Shown here in pieces: positions 17,319-23,430 of a stretch of DNA of 42,285 nucleotides. Every line of letters begins with the position of its first letter. Position 1 is the stretch's first letter. This DNA comes from a virus: the IMG/VR virus record IMGVR_UViG_3300025286_000035, positions 1 to 42,285 of that record; one strand, 5' to 3'. Under the pieces are notes generated by a model. It saw only the letters and a list, made by a program, of their open reading frames with translations. It did not search any database and was not told the DNA's origin. The translations under genes and the position numbers were made by a program.

Positions 17319-17320
17319 GG

Positions 17321-17527
17321 CTAACCGTCCACTATGCTAGTGACGTAACTTCTCTCGAAGTCGTCCTTGTATTTTGCTTCAAACTCGTCCCACGAGGACT
17401 GGGTGTGTTCGGCCTGGCGGATCAACATCTTACGGTTTTCTCTGCGGTTCCAGTCAAACAAGATGTAACCGAATATGCCAGTAAGGGTCACGGCACACAA
17501 AGCAAGAACTGAATGTATTACCACCAT
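17321..17527 (-). CDS. Small single-span membrane protein
   Basis: The 68-residue protein has one N-terminal hydrophobic segment (VIHSVLALCAVTLTGIFGYI, about residues 3-23). A basic stretch follows (NRRENRK), then an acidic/aromatic tail. The positive residues after the span predict an outside-to-inside orientation. It overlaps the end of the large terminase gene by ten bases and ends two bases before the next gene. Function is unknown; the holin candidate lies elsewhere. Confidence 0.55.
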   Translation of the reverse strand: MVVIHSVLALCAVTLTGIFGYILFDWNRRENRKMLIRQAEHTQSSWDEFEAKYKDDFERSYVTSIVDG

Positions 17528-19296
17528 CTACCTAAATGCTCGTCCCTTTCTTCGTCTGCGCCGACATTAAGTCTAGCGACAGAGTCATATGAAAGCTCTC
17601 TCTTCTCAGGCACCACGCTCGATACTGACGCATCTTCCAACTCAGAGTCAACATATATGGCTATGGCCATTGCCATCACCGCGTCATCATGCTCACCCGG
17701 CATCGCCTCGCACCGCCTGGCGGCTGTTTCTATGAACACCTTACACTCATTGAGAAGGCGAAGCGAATTGAACGTATGGCTCCCCAGCCGGATGGCCTTG
17801 GCCAGCGCCGCAATCGCGGAATCTCTCTTATCCTTCGCCTGCGTCCGAAAACCGTAACGCTGTGTCCAGTTTGCGGCATTTATATTTCGCACGTACAGAT
17901 TCTGGTAATCACGGTCCAGTAGGTCTTTTATGACCGCCATGCCGGGTCCGTCGATTTCAGGCACCAGCAGCGCGCTGTTATAGAAGTTACCGGCGATCAC
18001 AGCCTGGGCCGCAACAATATCGGGCGGAACGCGAGAATAAAACTCTGCCACCTGCACCCGCTCGTTCCTGTCGATGACCTCAATGCATGAGAAATCGCCA
18101 TCCTCCACACCGTGTGCCGTATCGACCGTGACGATATATTCATGCCCCTCGACAGGCTCTTCGTATATCTGCCAGGCATCGCGCCCCGGCTGTAACGTAA
18201 AGTCCTCGTTGAACAACACCCCGCCGTTCAGCGGCTTGAGTGCGAGTAGCTCATCGATGCGATCTTGTATCGCCTGCTGGTCAAATGGCGAGCGGGCGCT
18301 GGAGGTAAAGGCCACCTGCGGTGACAACGGATACTCGGTATCGAAGCGCGTGATGTCGCCACCGAACTTTGTGCGCAATGTCTGAATCGCCCACTTGACC
18401 CGCTCTGGTGGTAGCTCGAACTCAATCGCACGCTTCGCCCATAGCTCGTCATAACCAAGCTCGGTGGCAAGACGGTAGAACAACATGTCGTCCTCGGCGG
18501 CATGCGCCTTACGCATGCGCTTGTCCAGCCGGGTATCAGTTATGTTTTCTGGGAGGATGTATCTGTCGTGGTCTTGCCACCCGAAGAAGACGTGCTGGTA
18601 GATGTTTCCTGGCTCGTTCTTGTAGGCCTGCCAAAAGCGAGTATAGAAAGCTCCCGAGGCCCCATTGGCAGTTGACTCCATGAAGACATAAGTTCCCGCA
18701 ACATCCGCAACTGCGGCCAGTTGAGCCTGAAGGGCGTCTTCGTCGCTGGTCGTTCTTCGCCGCTTGTGCCATAGCGCGACCTCAGAAAGGTGCAGAAAAT
18801 CCCAAGTTGAGCCACGCGCTGCGTCGGTGCTTCCTTGTGTTTGGATTTGATATCTTGCGCCATGCTTCCACCTCACTGAGTTACCGATAAGTCTTGCCGG
18901 GGCCACTTCCGATATGGCCTGCGGCAGGTTCTGTTGATACCGCTTTACGATATGAAATATTTCCTGAGTAGACTCGCGCAGGTGCGCGATGCTCATTGCG
19001 TTCGCCTGCTTTTGGAACTGGCAATGGTGGTGCCCCAGCGCCTTGAAGAACGTGGTGCCACCGACCTGCCTCGACTTCAGGTCGAGAATGCGCACCGGCT
19101 TTCGCTCTGACTCCATGGTTTCGATCATACTGAGAAGCACTTCCTGCTCGCCATTGAGGAGGAGCGGCATCAGCCGGTAGGTGTCGCCAACGATGGTCCG
19201 TATCTTCAGGCAGTTCTGGAAGTAGAACCGGCGGTCGAACTTACACCGCTCCCAGAACTCATGGAATTTGTATTCCTCTTTTGAAAACCCACCCAT
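17518..19296 (-). CDS. terL: Terminase large subunit (packaging ATPase-nuclease)
   Basis: The 592-residue protein has the ATPase motor motifs: an atypical Walker A, KSRQVGGTT (about residue 75), Walker B WDFLHLSEVAL (about 165), and the coupling motif FMESTANG (about 205). The C-terminal RNase-H-like nuclease has VDTAHGVEDGD (about 390), PEIDGPG and a final acidic pair in HDDAVMAMA. Length is normal for the family. I use ATG 19296; a TTG lies one codon earlier, and neither has a clear ribosome binding site. It cuts and pumps DNA into the procapsid through the portal. Confidence 0.92.
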   Translation of the reverse strand: MGGFSKEEYKFHEFWERCKFDRRFYFQNCLKIRTIVGDTYRLMPLLLNGEQEVLLSMIETMESERKPVRILDLKSRQVGGTTFFKALGHHHCQFQKQANAMSIAHLRESTQEIFHIVKRYQQNLPQAISEVAPARLIGNSVRWKHGARYQIQTQGSTDAARGSTWDFLHLSEVALWHKRRRTTSDEDALQAQLAAVADVAGTYVFMESTANGASGAFYTRFWQAYKNEPGNIYQHVFFGWQDHDRYILPENITDTRLDKRMRKAHAAEDDMLFYRLATELGYDELWAKRAIEFELPPERVKWAIQTLRTKFGGDITRFDTEYPLSPQVAFTSSARSPFDQQAIQDRIDELLALKPLNGGVLFNEDFTLQPGRDAWQIYEEPVEGHEYIVTVDTAHGVEDGDFSCIEVIDRNERVQVAEFYSRVPPDIVAAQAVIAGNFYNSALLVPEIDGPGMAVIKDLLDRDYQNLYVRNINAANWTQRYGFRTQAKDKRDSAIAALAKAIRLGSHTFNSLRLLNECKVFIETAARRCEAMPGEHDDAVMAMAIAIYVDSELEDASVSSVVPEKRELSYDSVARLNVGADEERDEHLGRWW

Positions 19297-19340
19297 CAAT
19301 TACAGGGGAAACCGATGGGCGGGGAGGAAGAGACTAATGG

Positions 19341-19376
19341 GGTCTAACATGGCAGGGGGGAGAACCCCTGTAGACC
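19341..19376. other. Stem-loop between the two terminase genes
   Basis: GGTCTA pairs with TAGACC and, inside it, CAGGGG pairs with CCCCTG around GGAGAA. The left side has a six-base bulge. It lies in the 110-base gap after the putative small terminase and before the large one, with no T-run, so it is more likely an mRNA processing or stability element than a terminator. Confidence 0.55.
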
Positions 19377-19406
19377 TAGCATGGCGTGAGCGTAATACGA
19401 AACCTG

Positions 19407-19883
19407 TCATGACGCAATAACAACTGATTTTTTGCGGGTGCGCTGGATACCTTGCTTTTTAACAAGGCTCTTGAGTTTCTTTGGCGACATCCCGGTGTTG
19501 TCGCTTATTTCGCTATATGTCAGCCCGGCCTGATACAGCGCCACCGCCGCCGACTCGCTGGATGTGATCGCCGTGAACTCAGCCTTGGCCTCCACAATCT
19601 CCAGCTTGGTCTCCAGTGTAGAGGTGCTGGAGAATGGATCCCATTCAACTGACGGATCCTCAACAGCAACACACTTCTCAATCAAATCCGCAATGGACGA
19701 CCGCGCCTTGATATACTGGTTCACCGCCTTGAGGTTCCGCGACAACGATATGTAGTCGTCGTCAGCGTCCACAACCGCCCGTTCGAGCAGTTCATGAGCA
19801 CTATGCGCAGATTCTTTGTAGTATGTAACTAAATCTGGCGGTTGGTTCTGTTGTTTAGTAACCTGCGTATCATCTGATGCCAT
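19407..19883 (-). CDS. Putative terminase small subunit
   Basis: The 158-residue protein precedes the large terminase. It has a helical N-terminal part and a C-terminal helix-turn-helix-like segment, AVALYQAGLTYSEISDNTGM followed by SPKKLKSLVKK, and a basic tail. Small terminases recognise packaging-site DNA, but their HTH is usually N-terminal, so the call is tentative; a regulator is the alternative. The ATG at 19883 has no Shine-Dalgarno on this strand. Its start lies only 18 bases from the start of the divergent plus-strand gene. Confidence 0.55.
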   Translation of the reverse strand: MASDDTQVTKQQNQPPDLVTYYKESAHSAHELLERAVVDADDDYISLSRNLKAVNQYIKARSSIADLIEKCVAVEDPSVEWDPFSSTSTLETKLEIVEAKAEFTAITSSESAAVALYQAGLTYSEISDNTGMSPKKLKSLVKKQGIQRTRKKSVVIAS

Positions 19884-19901
19884 ATAAGGAGAATAGAGGA
19901 C

Positions 19902-20387
19902 ATGGGCAAGAAGAACAAGAAGAACAGCTTCACTAGTTTAACCCCCCCTTCAACTAGTCAACCACCCAGTGACAAGGCTGACAGAACTGACAGAACTCAA
20001 ATAACGGACCCTGCCGTATGGGACCTTCTGAAAAAGACCTCTGAGCGGTCTAACATCGGAAAAGCGCTCCTAGTGGAGGTCGCCTGCCAGGCAATGCTTG
20101 GATCTATAGACAACTACGGCTACAAATTCCGGGAAGCCTGGGACGGTGAGCGGGAAGCACCGACCAAAGGACCCGTAGAAAAAGGGGGTAGCGTCATATT
20201 GACCCCCCCTACCTTGAATGACGTCAACGCCGCCGCCGTTTACTTCGGCATCAACGCCAGCGACCTGGTCCGCGATGCGATCTTAGGCCAACGGTTCAAC
20301 TGGCAACGCCTGCACCCAGTAAACGCTCGCAGCATGTCAAGCCTGAGAATGCAAATGTTCGAGCTTGAACAACTAGGTGGTCGATAA
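19902..20387 (+). CDS. Hypothetical protein, first gene of the plus-strand arm
   Basis: The 161-residue protein has a Lys/Ser/Pro-rich disordered leader (MGKKNKKNSFTSLTPPSTSQ). A helical middle follows (LLKKTSERSNIGKALLVEVA), and a C-terminal helical part has LNDVNAAAVYFGINASDLVR. The last part resembles an HTH or ribbon-type DNA-binding segment, but weakly. Translation signals (GGAGAATAGAGGAC before ATG) are good. It sits alone before a gene-poor region. A packaging or regulatory role is possible because it is divergent from the terminase genes; I do not recognise a family. Confidence 0.6.
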   Translation: MGKKNKKNSFTSLTPPSTSQPPSDKADRTDRTQITDPAVWDLLKKTSERSNIGKALLVEVACQAMLGSIDNYGYKFREAWDGEREAPTKGPVEKGGSVILTPPTLNDVNAAAVYFGINASDLVRDAILGQRFNWQRLHPVNARSMSSLRMQMFELEQLGGR

Positions 20388-20690
20388 TTCAAAATACGCT
20401 GTGTAGAGGTCCTACATCTAGAAGGTCTCGGAGCGGGGATGCGGCCCAAGGTACCCAGCCCCCTTCGGGGGCTGACCCCTCGCGCGCGATCTATACTATC
20501 CGCGAACACCCCTGACTGCACTGACTGGCCAGTAGGTTTACCAGGTGAACACCCTGGACCAAACAAAAGCCACAAAGGGCCAACCATTACAGCACCTTGC
20601 GACCGATTGCCAACTAATTGAGCACCCCTATTCGCTGCACGTCGCGACATTTACACACCTAATCGCGTCTCTATTCGACACACTGCGCCA
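20388..20690. other. Gene-free stretch with one strong hairpin
   Basis: No convincing gene is seen here. Short frames exist but lack ribosome binding sites and known content. It contains the hairpin at 20456-20474 and an imperfect inverted repeat near 20540-20556 (CCAGGTG and CACCCTGG). It likely serves as a boundary between the first plus-strand gene and the regulatory region downstream. Confidence 0.5.
20456..20474 (+). terminator. Strong hairpin after the first plus-strand gene
   Basis: CAGCCCCC-TTC-GGGGGCTG makes an 8-bp perfect stem about 70 bases after the stop codon at 20387. No T-run follows, so it may be a Rho-type pause or an mRNA 3'-end stabiliser rather than a classic intrinsic terminator. 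Confidence 0.45.
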
Positions 20691-20878
20691 CATTCGCACC
20701 ATTCGCACCACTGCCTCACGTACACACAATCACAGGGCAGTACACCGTTTAACCCAAGATGCAAATCAGGTGCGAACTAGTGCGAATCAAGCGCAGTCTA
20801 CCGTTCTTAACGCGAATTCTAGTGCGAATCCAGACCAGTCCATCGTTTAGCCCACAATCACCAAACACCTATTCGCAT
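20691..20878. repeat. Iteron-like cluster of ATTCGCAC / GTGCGAAT
   Basis: The 8-mer ATTCGCAC occurs at 20692 and 20701 as a direct tandem of CATTCGCAC. Its complement GTGCGAAT occurs at 20780 and 20822, with GTGCGAAC at 20770 and ATTCGCAT at 20871. Six close copies in both orientations within 190 bp of gene-free DNA suggest binding sites for a replication initiator or a regulator. Location at the start of the early arm fits an origin, but no initiator gene is recognised. Confidence 0.55.
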
Positions 20879-20901
20879 CACTGCTCTGCATTGCTAAGTT
20901 A

Positions 20902-21051
20902 TTTTGTGTCAAATTTGCCACAAAAGTGTTCAGTTTCTGTACGATTTCCGTACAGTTGCTGTACAGTGCCACTTTTCCCGAGCAATTACCGTCACTTACT
21001 GGCCATTGTCCACAGCAAATCCTCAAAAGTGTACAATCGGTGGTCACTTTT
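20902..21051. promoter_or_regulatory. Operator-like palindromes (CTGTAC and AAAAGTG/CACTTTT families)
   Basis: Several inverted repeats lie close together: TTTTGTG (20902) with CACAAAA (20919); CTGTACG-ATTTC-CGTACAG (20937-20955); the palindrome CTGTACAG (20959-20966); and AAAAGTG/CACTTTT pairs at 20922/20970 and again at 21025/21045. Such nested palindromes upstream of an early gene block are typical of repressor or activator binding sites. The two XRE-type proteins at 27.2-27.7 kb are possible binders. No clear -35/-10 pair was found within it. Confidence 0.5.
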
Positions 21052-21206
21052 AGCAGCACCCGTTTCCGTGCCTTTTGCAGTGCAGTGCAGCGTTTAGCCA
21101 ACTTGGCATGCATCCTGCTATCTTCTTTGGCCGGAAACGATGAGCGCCAAGCTCGCAATTGCACACAGAGCCTTTGCGTGCGGCCAATGTTGCGGTAGGT
21201 CATTGA

Positions 21207-21770
21207 GTAGAGCTAGAAGAGTCTGGCTACCTATCGACAAGCTCAAAAGTAGGATCGGCATTGCCTATATCGCTTGCAAGGTACACTAACACCGCGTTGC
21301 TGGCTTGGCGTTCATCGTTTCCTGGTAAGACATAGGTTGTGGGCTAGGACAGTTTCGAGGGGAGCCTTGAAACAACGACCAGCACAACCCTGCAAACCAA
21401 TGGTGTGCCTTTAGGCACGCCAGCACAAGTGGTCCCTATGATACGACATTCCTTCGGGAGTGGGCTTCGATGCAGGAGCAGTTAGGGATCGATACTCTTC
21501 TGAGTAGCATAACCCAACATTGGTAAAGGCGTAGCTTTCAATGCAGCGCGCTTCCGTTATACCGATTCGTGGCACTGAGGCGATAGGACCTTTGCATCAC
21601 ACGGCTTTGTAGTAAGGCACGAAATAGTGGACTAGGGAAACGGACCATAGGGTGAGGCCGGGAAGAGTAGCGCGCCGCGTGTGAGTGTGAAATCAGGATA
21701 ACGAGGGCCTGTTTCGGCAGGAGTAACACTTATTGAGCGATGGTACGGGTGACGCCCTACGTCAAAGCAC
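21207..21770 (+). ncRNA. Candidate large structured RNA (multi-branched)
   Basis: No credible gene fits this 560-base stretch, but nested helices can be drawn by hand. A long-range helix joins 21230-21236 to 21581-21587. Inside it, 21335-21341 pairs with 21383-21389 around the hairpin 21352-21373 (9 bp, loop GGAG). Next to that, 21396-21401 pairs with 21519-21524 and encloses three arms: 21401-21422 (9 bp), 21431-21438/21483-21490 containing a C(UUCG)G tetraloop hairpin at 21448-21461, and 21493-21506. Mismatches in these helices are G-U only if the plus strand is the RNA. Giant phage RNAs such as GOLLD or ROOL are the obvious comparison; identity is untested. Confidence 0.6.
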
Positions 21771-21771
21771 A

Positions 21772-22058
21772 GGTGTTTTTGCCCCTCAACTTGTGGCCTC
21801 AGGCCGACAAGGAGAGACAAAATGGCGTATTCAAAACGACAATTAGCGAGAGCGTTTAAGGTTGGTGGCACACGTCGTCCAGCTAAGAAACAACGAATTG
21901 CACAGTCGTTCTCTGCTGCGAAGCGGGGTTCGGGGTCAAACAAACCAAGACGAGTTCCAAGTAAATCCGAAGGTAATGGCATGTCTTACAACAAGTCAGA
22001 CTGCGGGCGAAAGAAACAATAGATTACTTGGGGCTGCAAGTTGAGGGGCAGAGACACC
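21772..22058 (+). promoter_or_regulatory. 32-bp long-range helix enclosing a small gene
   Basis: Bases 21772-21803 can pair without interruption with 22027-22058: 26 Watson-Crick and six G-U pairs, including a perfect 14-bp core (TGCCCCTCAACTTG with its complement). The loop holds exactly the ribosome binding site and the 66-residue gene: the 5' arm ends 18 bases before the ATG and the 3' arm begins four bases after the stop. A competing local hairpin (21790-21811, CTTGTGGCC-TCA-GGCC-ACAAG) would cover half of the Shine-Dalgarno AAGGAG. The two folds are mutually exclusive, which suggests a translation switch or a protected mRNA. Confidence 0.7.
21822..22022 (+). CDS. Small, highly basic protein inside the long-range stem-loop
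   Basis: The 66-residue product is rich in Lys, Arg, Ser and Gly with few acids (for example MAYSKRQLARAFKVGGTRRP and the end SDCGRKKQ). It probably binds nucleic acid and is partly disordered. The ribosome binding site AAGGAGAGACAAA is strong. The gene is enclosed by the 32-bp inverted complementarity and directly follows the structured RNA, so the protein could bind that RNA or regulate its own message. No family was recognised. Confidence 0.6.
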   Translation: MAYSKRQLARAFKVGGTRRPAKKQRIAQSFSAAKRGSGSNKPRRVPSKSEGNGMSYNKSDCGRKKQ

Positions 22059-22070
22059 ATGCTTGCTTGT

Positions 22071-22113
22071 CCTCTCTTCGGTGACGGTCATGTTGACCAT
22101 CACAGAAAAGAGG
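22071..22113 (+). promoter_or_regulatory. Leader hairpin reaching the ribosome binding site of the next micro-gene
   Basis: GTGACGGTCA pairs with TGACCATCAC (9 pairs, one C-A mismatch, loop TGT). CCTCT at 22071 can pair with AGAGG at 22109, which is the Shine-Dalgarno for the ATG at 22123. The fold would hold the start site closed until melted or bound. Confidence 0.5.
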
Positions 22114-22122
22114 AAAGACAAA

Positions 22123-22197
22123 ATGAATCCAGACAGAAGTACTGTGGTTCCATTGCCTTCACCATGCAGGGAGGAGGAAAAATGGCACGACAGATAA
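22123..22197 (+). CDS. 24-residue micro-protein
   Basis: ATG 22123 follows AGAGGAAAGACAAA, nearly the same initiation context as the gene at 21822. The product (begins MNPDRSTVVPLPSP) has no recognisable domain. Its last 16 bases overlap the start of the next gene, whose GGGAGGAGGAAAA site lies inside this frame. It may be a leader peptide whose translation opens the downstream start. Confidence 0.35.
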   Translation: MNPDRSTVVPLPSPCREEEKWHDR

Positions 22198-22301
22198 ACA
22201 GGCCACGTAAGGTGACATCGCTTTTTAGTGGTCGCTGTGAGTTTACTACGGTCCGACGTCGCAAGAAAGGCGACACGGGACGCGGTGTGGCGGTAGCGTA
22301 A
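22182..22301 (+). CDS. 39-residue basic protein
   Basis: The start at ATG 22182 is preferred over longer frames because GGGAGGAGG lies at the right distance. The product begins MARQINRPRKVTSLFSGRCE and continues with VRRRKKGDTGRG, so it is strongly basic and may bind nucleic acid. It overlaps the next micro-gene by one base (TAATG). No family was recognised. Confidence 0.5.
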   Translation: MARQINRPRKVTSLFSGRCEFTTVRRRKKGDTGRGVAVA

Positions 22302-22375
22302 TGGCAGTTATAATCCTGTCTACTTATGGTGCTCTGGTCATCACAGTGGTGTTTTGCAGCGCTGTGTTCTGTTAG
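22301..22375 (+). CDS. 24-residue hydrophobic peptide, single membrane span
   Basis: ATG 22301 overlaps the previous stop (TAATG), so translation is probably coupled. The product, MAVIILSTYGALVITVVFCS plus AVFC, is almost entirely hydrophobic and is the length of one membrane-spanning helix. Two Cys lie near the end. Such peptides in early phage regions can modulate membrane proteins or act as toxins. It could also be a chance frame, but the junction argues for a real gene. Confidence 0.4.
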   Translation: MAVIILSTYGALVITVVFCSAVFC

Positions 22376-22610
22376 CTCTGGTGTGATCCCCAGTCCTTGG
22401 AGGAGGGCTGGGGGTCAGCGAAGAGAGGACGAGCCTTTCTAATTTTTAACCGCATCGTGTCTCCATTGTGGGGCATGGGTTATGGGGTATCTGGGTAGGG
22501 TTCGAGTCCCTAGTGCCTATCGACACAAGCCAGGGCACTGGCAAGTGGCCATATAGCGATAGTGGCGCAACGCGTGATAGAGGTAGTTCAGGTATCACAG
22601 GCTAGCTGCC
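22376..22610 (+). other. Gene-free region with a series of hairpins, one tRNA T-arm-like
   Basis: Visible hairpins are: 22385-22416 (13 pairs, loop TGGAGG); 22496-22512, TAGGG-TTCGAGT-CCCTA, which has the stem length and loop sequence of a tRNA T-arm; 22529-22542, GCCAG-GGCA-CTGGC; about 22548-22566, GCCATAT with ATAGTGGC; and 22575-22599, GTGATA with TATCAC. I could not complete a tRNA cloverleaf around the T-arm. The first hairpin may be a weak terminator for the micro-genes. The rest could be a small structured RNA or leader. Confidence 0.5.
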
Positions 22611-22627
22611 CATGCCTCACAGTGGGG
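22611..22627 (+). repeat. 17-bp leader repeat, copy 1
   Basis: CATGCCTCACAGTGGGG is repeated exactly at 23392-23408. Both copies lie 20-50 bases before a gene start (22657 and 23431) and can form a small stem (CCTCA with TGGGG around CAG). The shared placement suggests a common regulator or RNA element. Confidence 0.75.
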
Positions 22628-22656
22628 GCACGATGCACGACAAAGTGAGGAAGAAA

Positions 22657-22806
22657 ATGGCAGGAAAGACAAGTAGGTTAGTGGCAATTACGAAATACTT
22701 CGGCATGACCTTGCAAGAGGCGAAGGACGAAATTACTACGCTTTCGGACAAGGATAAGCAGGAGTTGTTCGAACTTGTGAGGGCGGAGGCTGCGGACCAA
22801 TGTTAG
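22657..22806 (+). CDS. Small hypothetical protein, 49 residues
   Basis: The start at ATG 22657 is chosen because GTGAGGAAG precedes it; an earlier in-frame ATG falls inside the repeat. The product is helical: a basic start (MAGKTSRLVAITKYFGM), then an acidic amphipathic part with QEAKDEITTLSDKDKQELFE. The pattern suits a small regulator or anti-host factor, but no family was recognised. It overlaps the next gene by seven bases. Confidence 0.55.
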   Translation: MAGKTSRLVAITKYFGMTLQEAKDEITTLSDKDKQELFELVRAEAADQC

Positions 22807-23291
22807 TTGAGGATGTAATATCAGCAATTCTCAAGGGTCCAGGCCAAGGCCTGAACACTCCTCAGAGCGTTAACTATGCCAATGCGTTCGCATGCATCTT
22901 GCGCGTGAATCGCAATAGCATTGAGTACGCTAACAGCATTCTCTATCTGGAGGATGTAAGGAGCGACCTCGAGGCCAAGAACAAGGAATTGCTTGAGCGT
23001 TCCTTGAACCTTGCTGTTGATTGCGAAGGTCTCAGGCGTGAAGTTGAGGTGCTCCAAAGAAGGCTCTTTGACTGTGAGAACTGTGAGAACTTTGACCGAC
23101 TCCAGACCGACAAGATAGACGCTAACATTGATGAGGTTAGCGAAGGTCTCCAGGAGCGGGCTCGCAGCGCCAAGGGGAAAGGTACCGTTATCGGCTTTGG
23201 GGTTTCGGGCTCGTGGGAGTCGGCGGACCTGGGAAAACGGCAGGCTGCATGCCACCAAAACCCAAGGTCGGACAACGACACAAAATGGTAG
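22800..23291 (+). CDS. Coiled-coil hypothetical protein
   Basis: The 163-residue product has an N-terminal helical domain and a coiled coil around residues 45-95 (DLEAKNKELLERSLNLAVDC, then REVEVLQRRLFDCENC). A Gly/Ser-rich, probably unstructured C-terminus follows. Cys residues cluster near 90-96. The start overlaps the preceding gene, so translation is likely coupled. Function is unknown. Confidence 0.6.
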   Translation: MLVEDVISAILKGPGQGLNTPQSVNYANAFACILRVNRNSIEYANSILYLEDVRSDLEAKNKELLERSLNLAVDCEGLRREVEVLQRRLFDCENCENFDRLQTDKIDANIDEVSEGLQERARSAKGKGTVIGFGVSGSWESADLGKRQAACHQNPRSDNDTKW

Positions 23292-23430
23292 CTGGCGTCG
23301 AATAACGCTTTACGCTCACATGGGACTGAACATCCCCGTGAGCGTATGGAGTCATTCGACTCATATTCCTGATTGGACAAGCAAGCAGTGTCATGCCTCA
23401 CAGTGGGGACATGACACAAGGAGAATTGAT
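23292..23430 (+). promoter_or_regulatory. Structured leader before the DUF932-like gene
   Basis: Two hairpins follow one another: TACGCTCAC with GTGAGCGTA (23311-23346, 9 bp, GGG/CCC inside) and GAGTC-ATTC-GACTC (23349-23362). The second copy of the 17-bp leader repeat (23392-23408) comes next, then AAGGAGA before the GTG start at 23431. The order hairpin, repeat, ribosome binding site suggests post-transcriptional control. Confidence 0.5.
23392..23408 (+). repeat. 17-bp leader repeat, copy 2
   Basis: This is an exact match to 22611-22627. It is followed by ACATGACACAAGGAGA and the GTG start of the DUF932-like gene. Confidence 0.75.

Noticed and set aside
20545-20850. Plus-strand frame of 101 codons over the iteron-like repeats
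   Set aside because: The translated product is Thr/Asn/Arg-rich low-information sequence produced by the repeats, without a start signal.
20847-21203. Minus-strand frame of 118 codons in the gene-free region
   Set aside because: No ribosome binding site, odd composition (many Cys, Asn and Thr), and it covers the palindrome cluster; plus-strand frames here also look random.
21207-22058. tmRNA, RNase P RNA or group I/II intron
   Set aside because: The enclosed 66-codon gene is not a tag peptide, and I could not find the conserved cores of RNase P, group I or group II introns. A covariance search would settle it.
22440-22520. A tRNA around the T-arm at 22496
   Set aside because: No acceptor strand complementary to GTGCCTA and no acceptable D or anticodon arms were found upstream; kept only as a T-arm-like hairpin.
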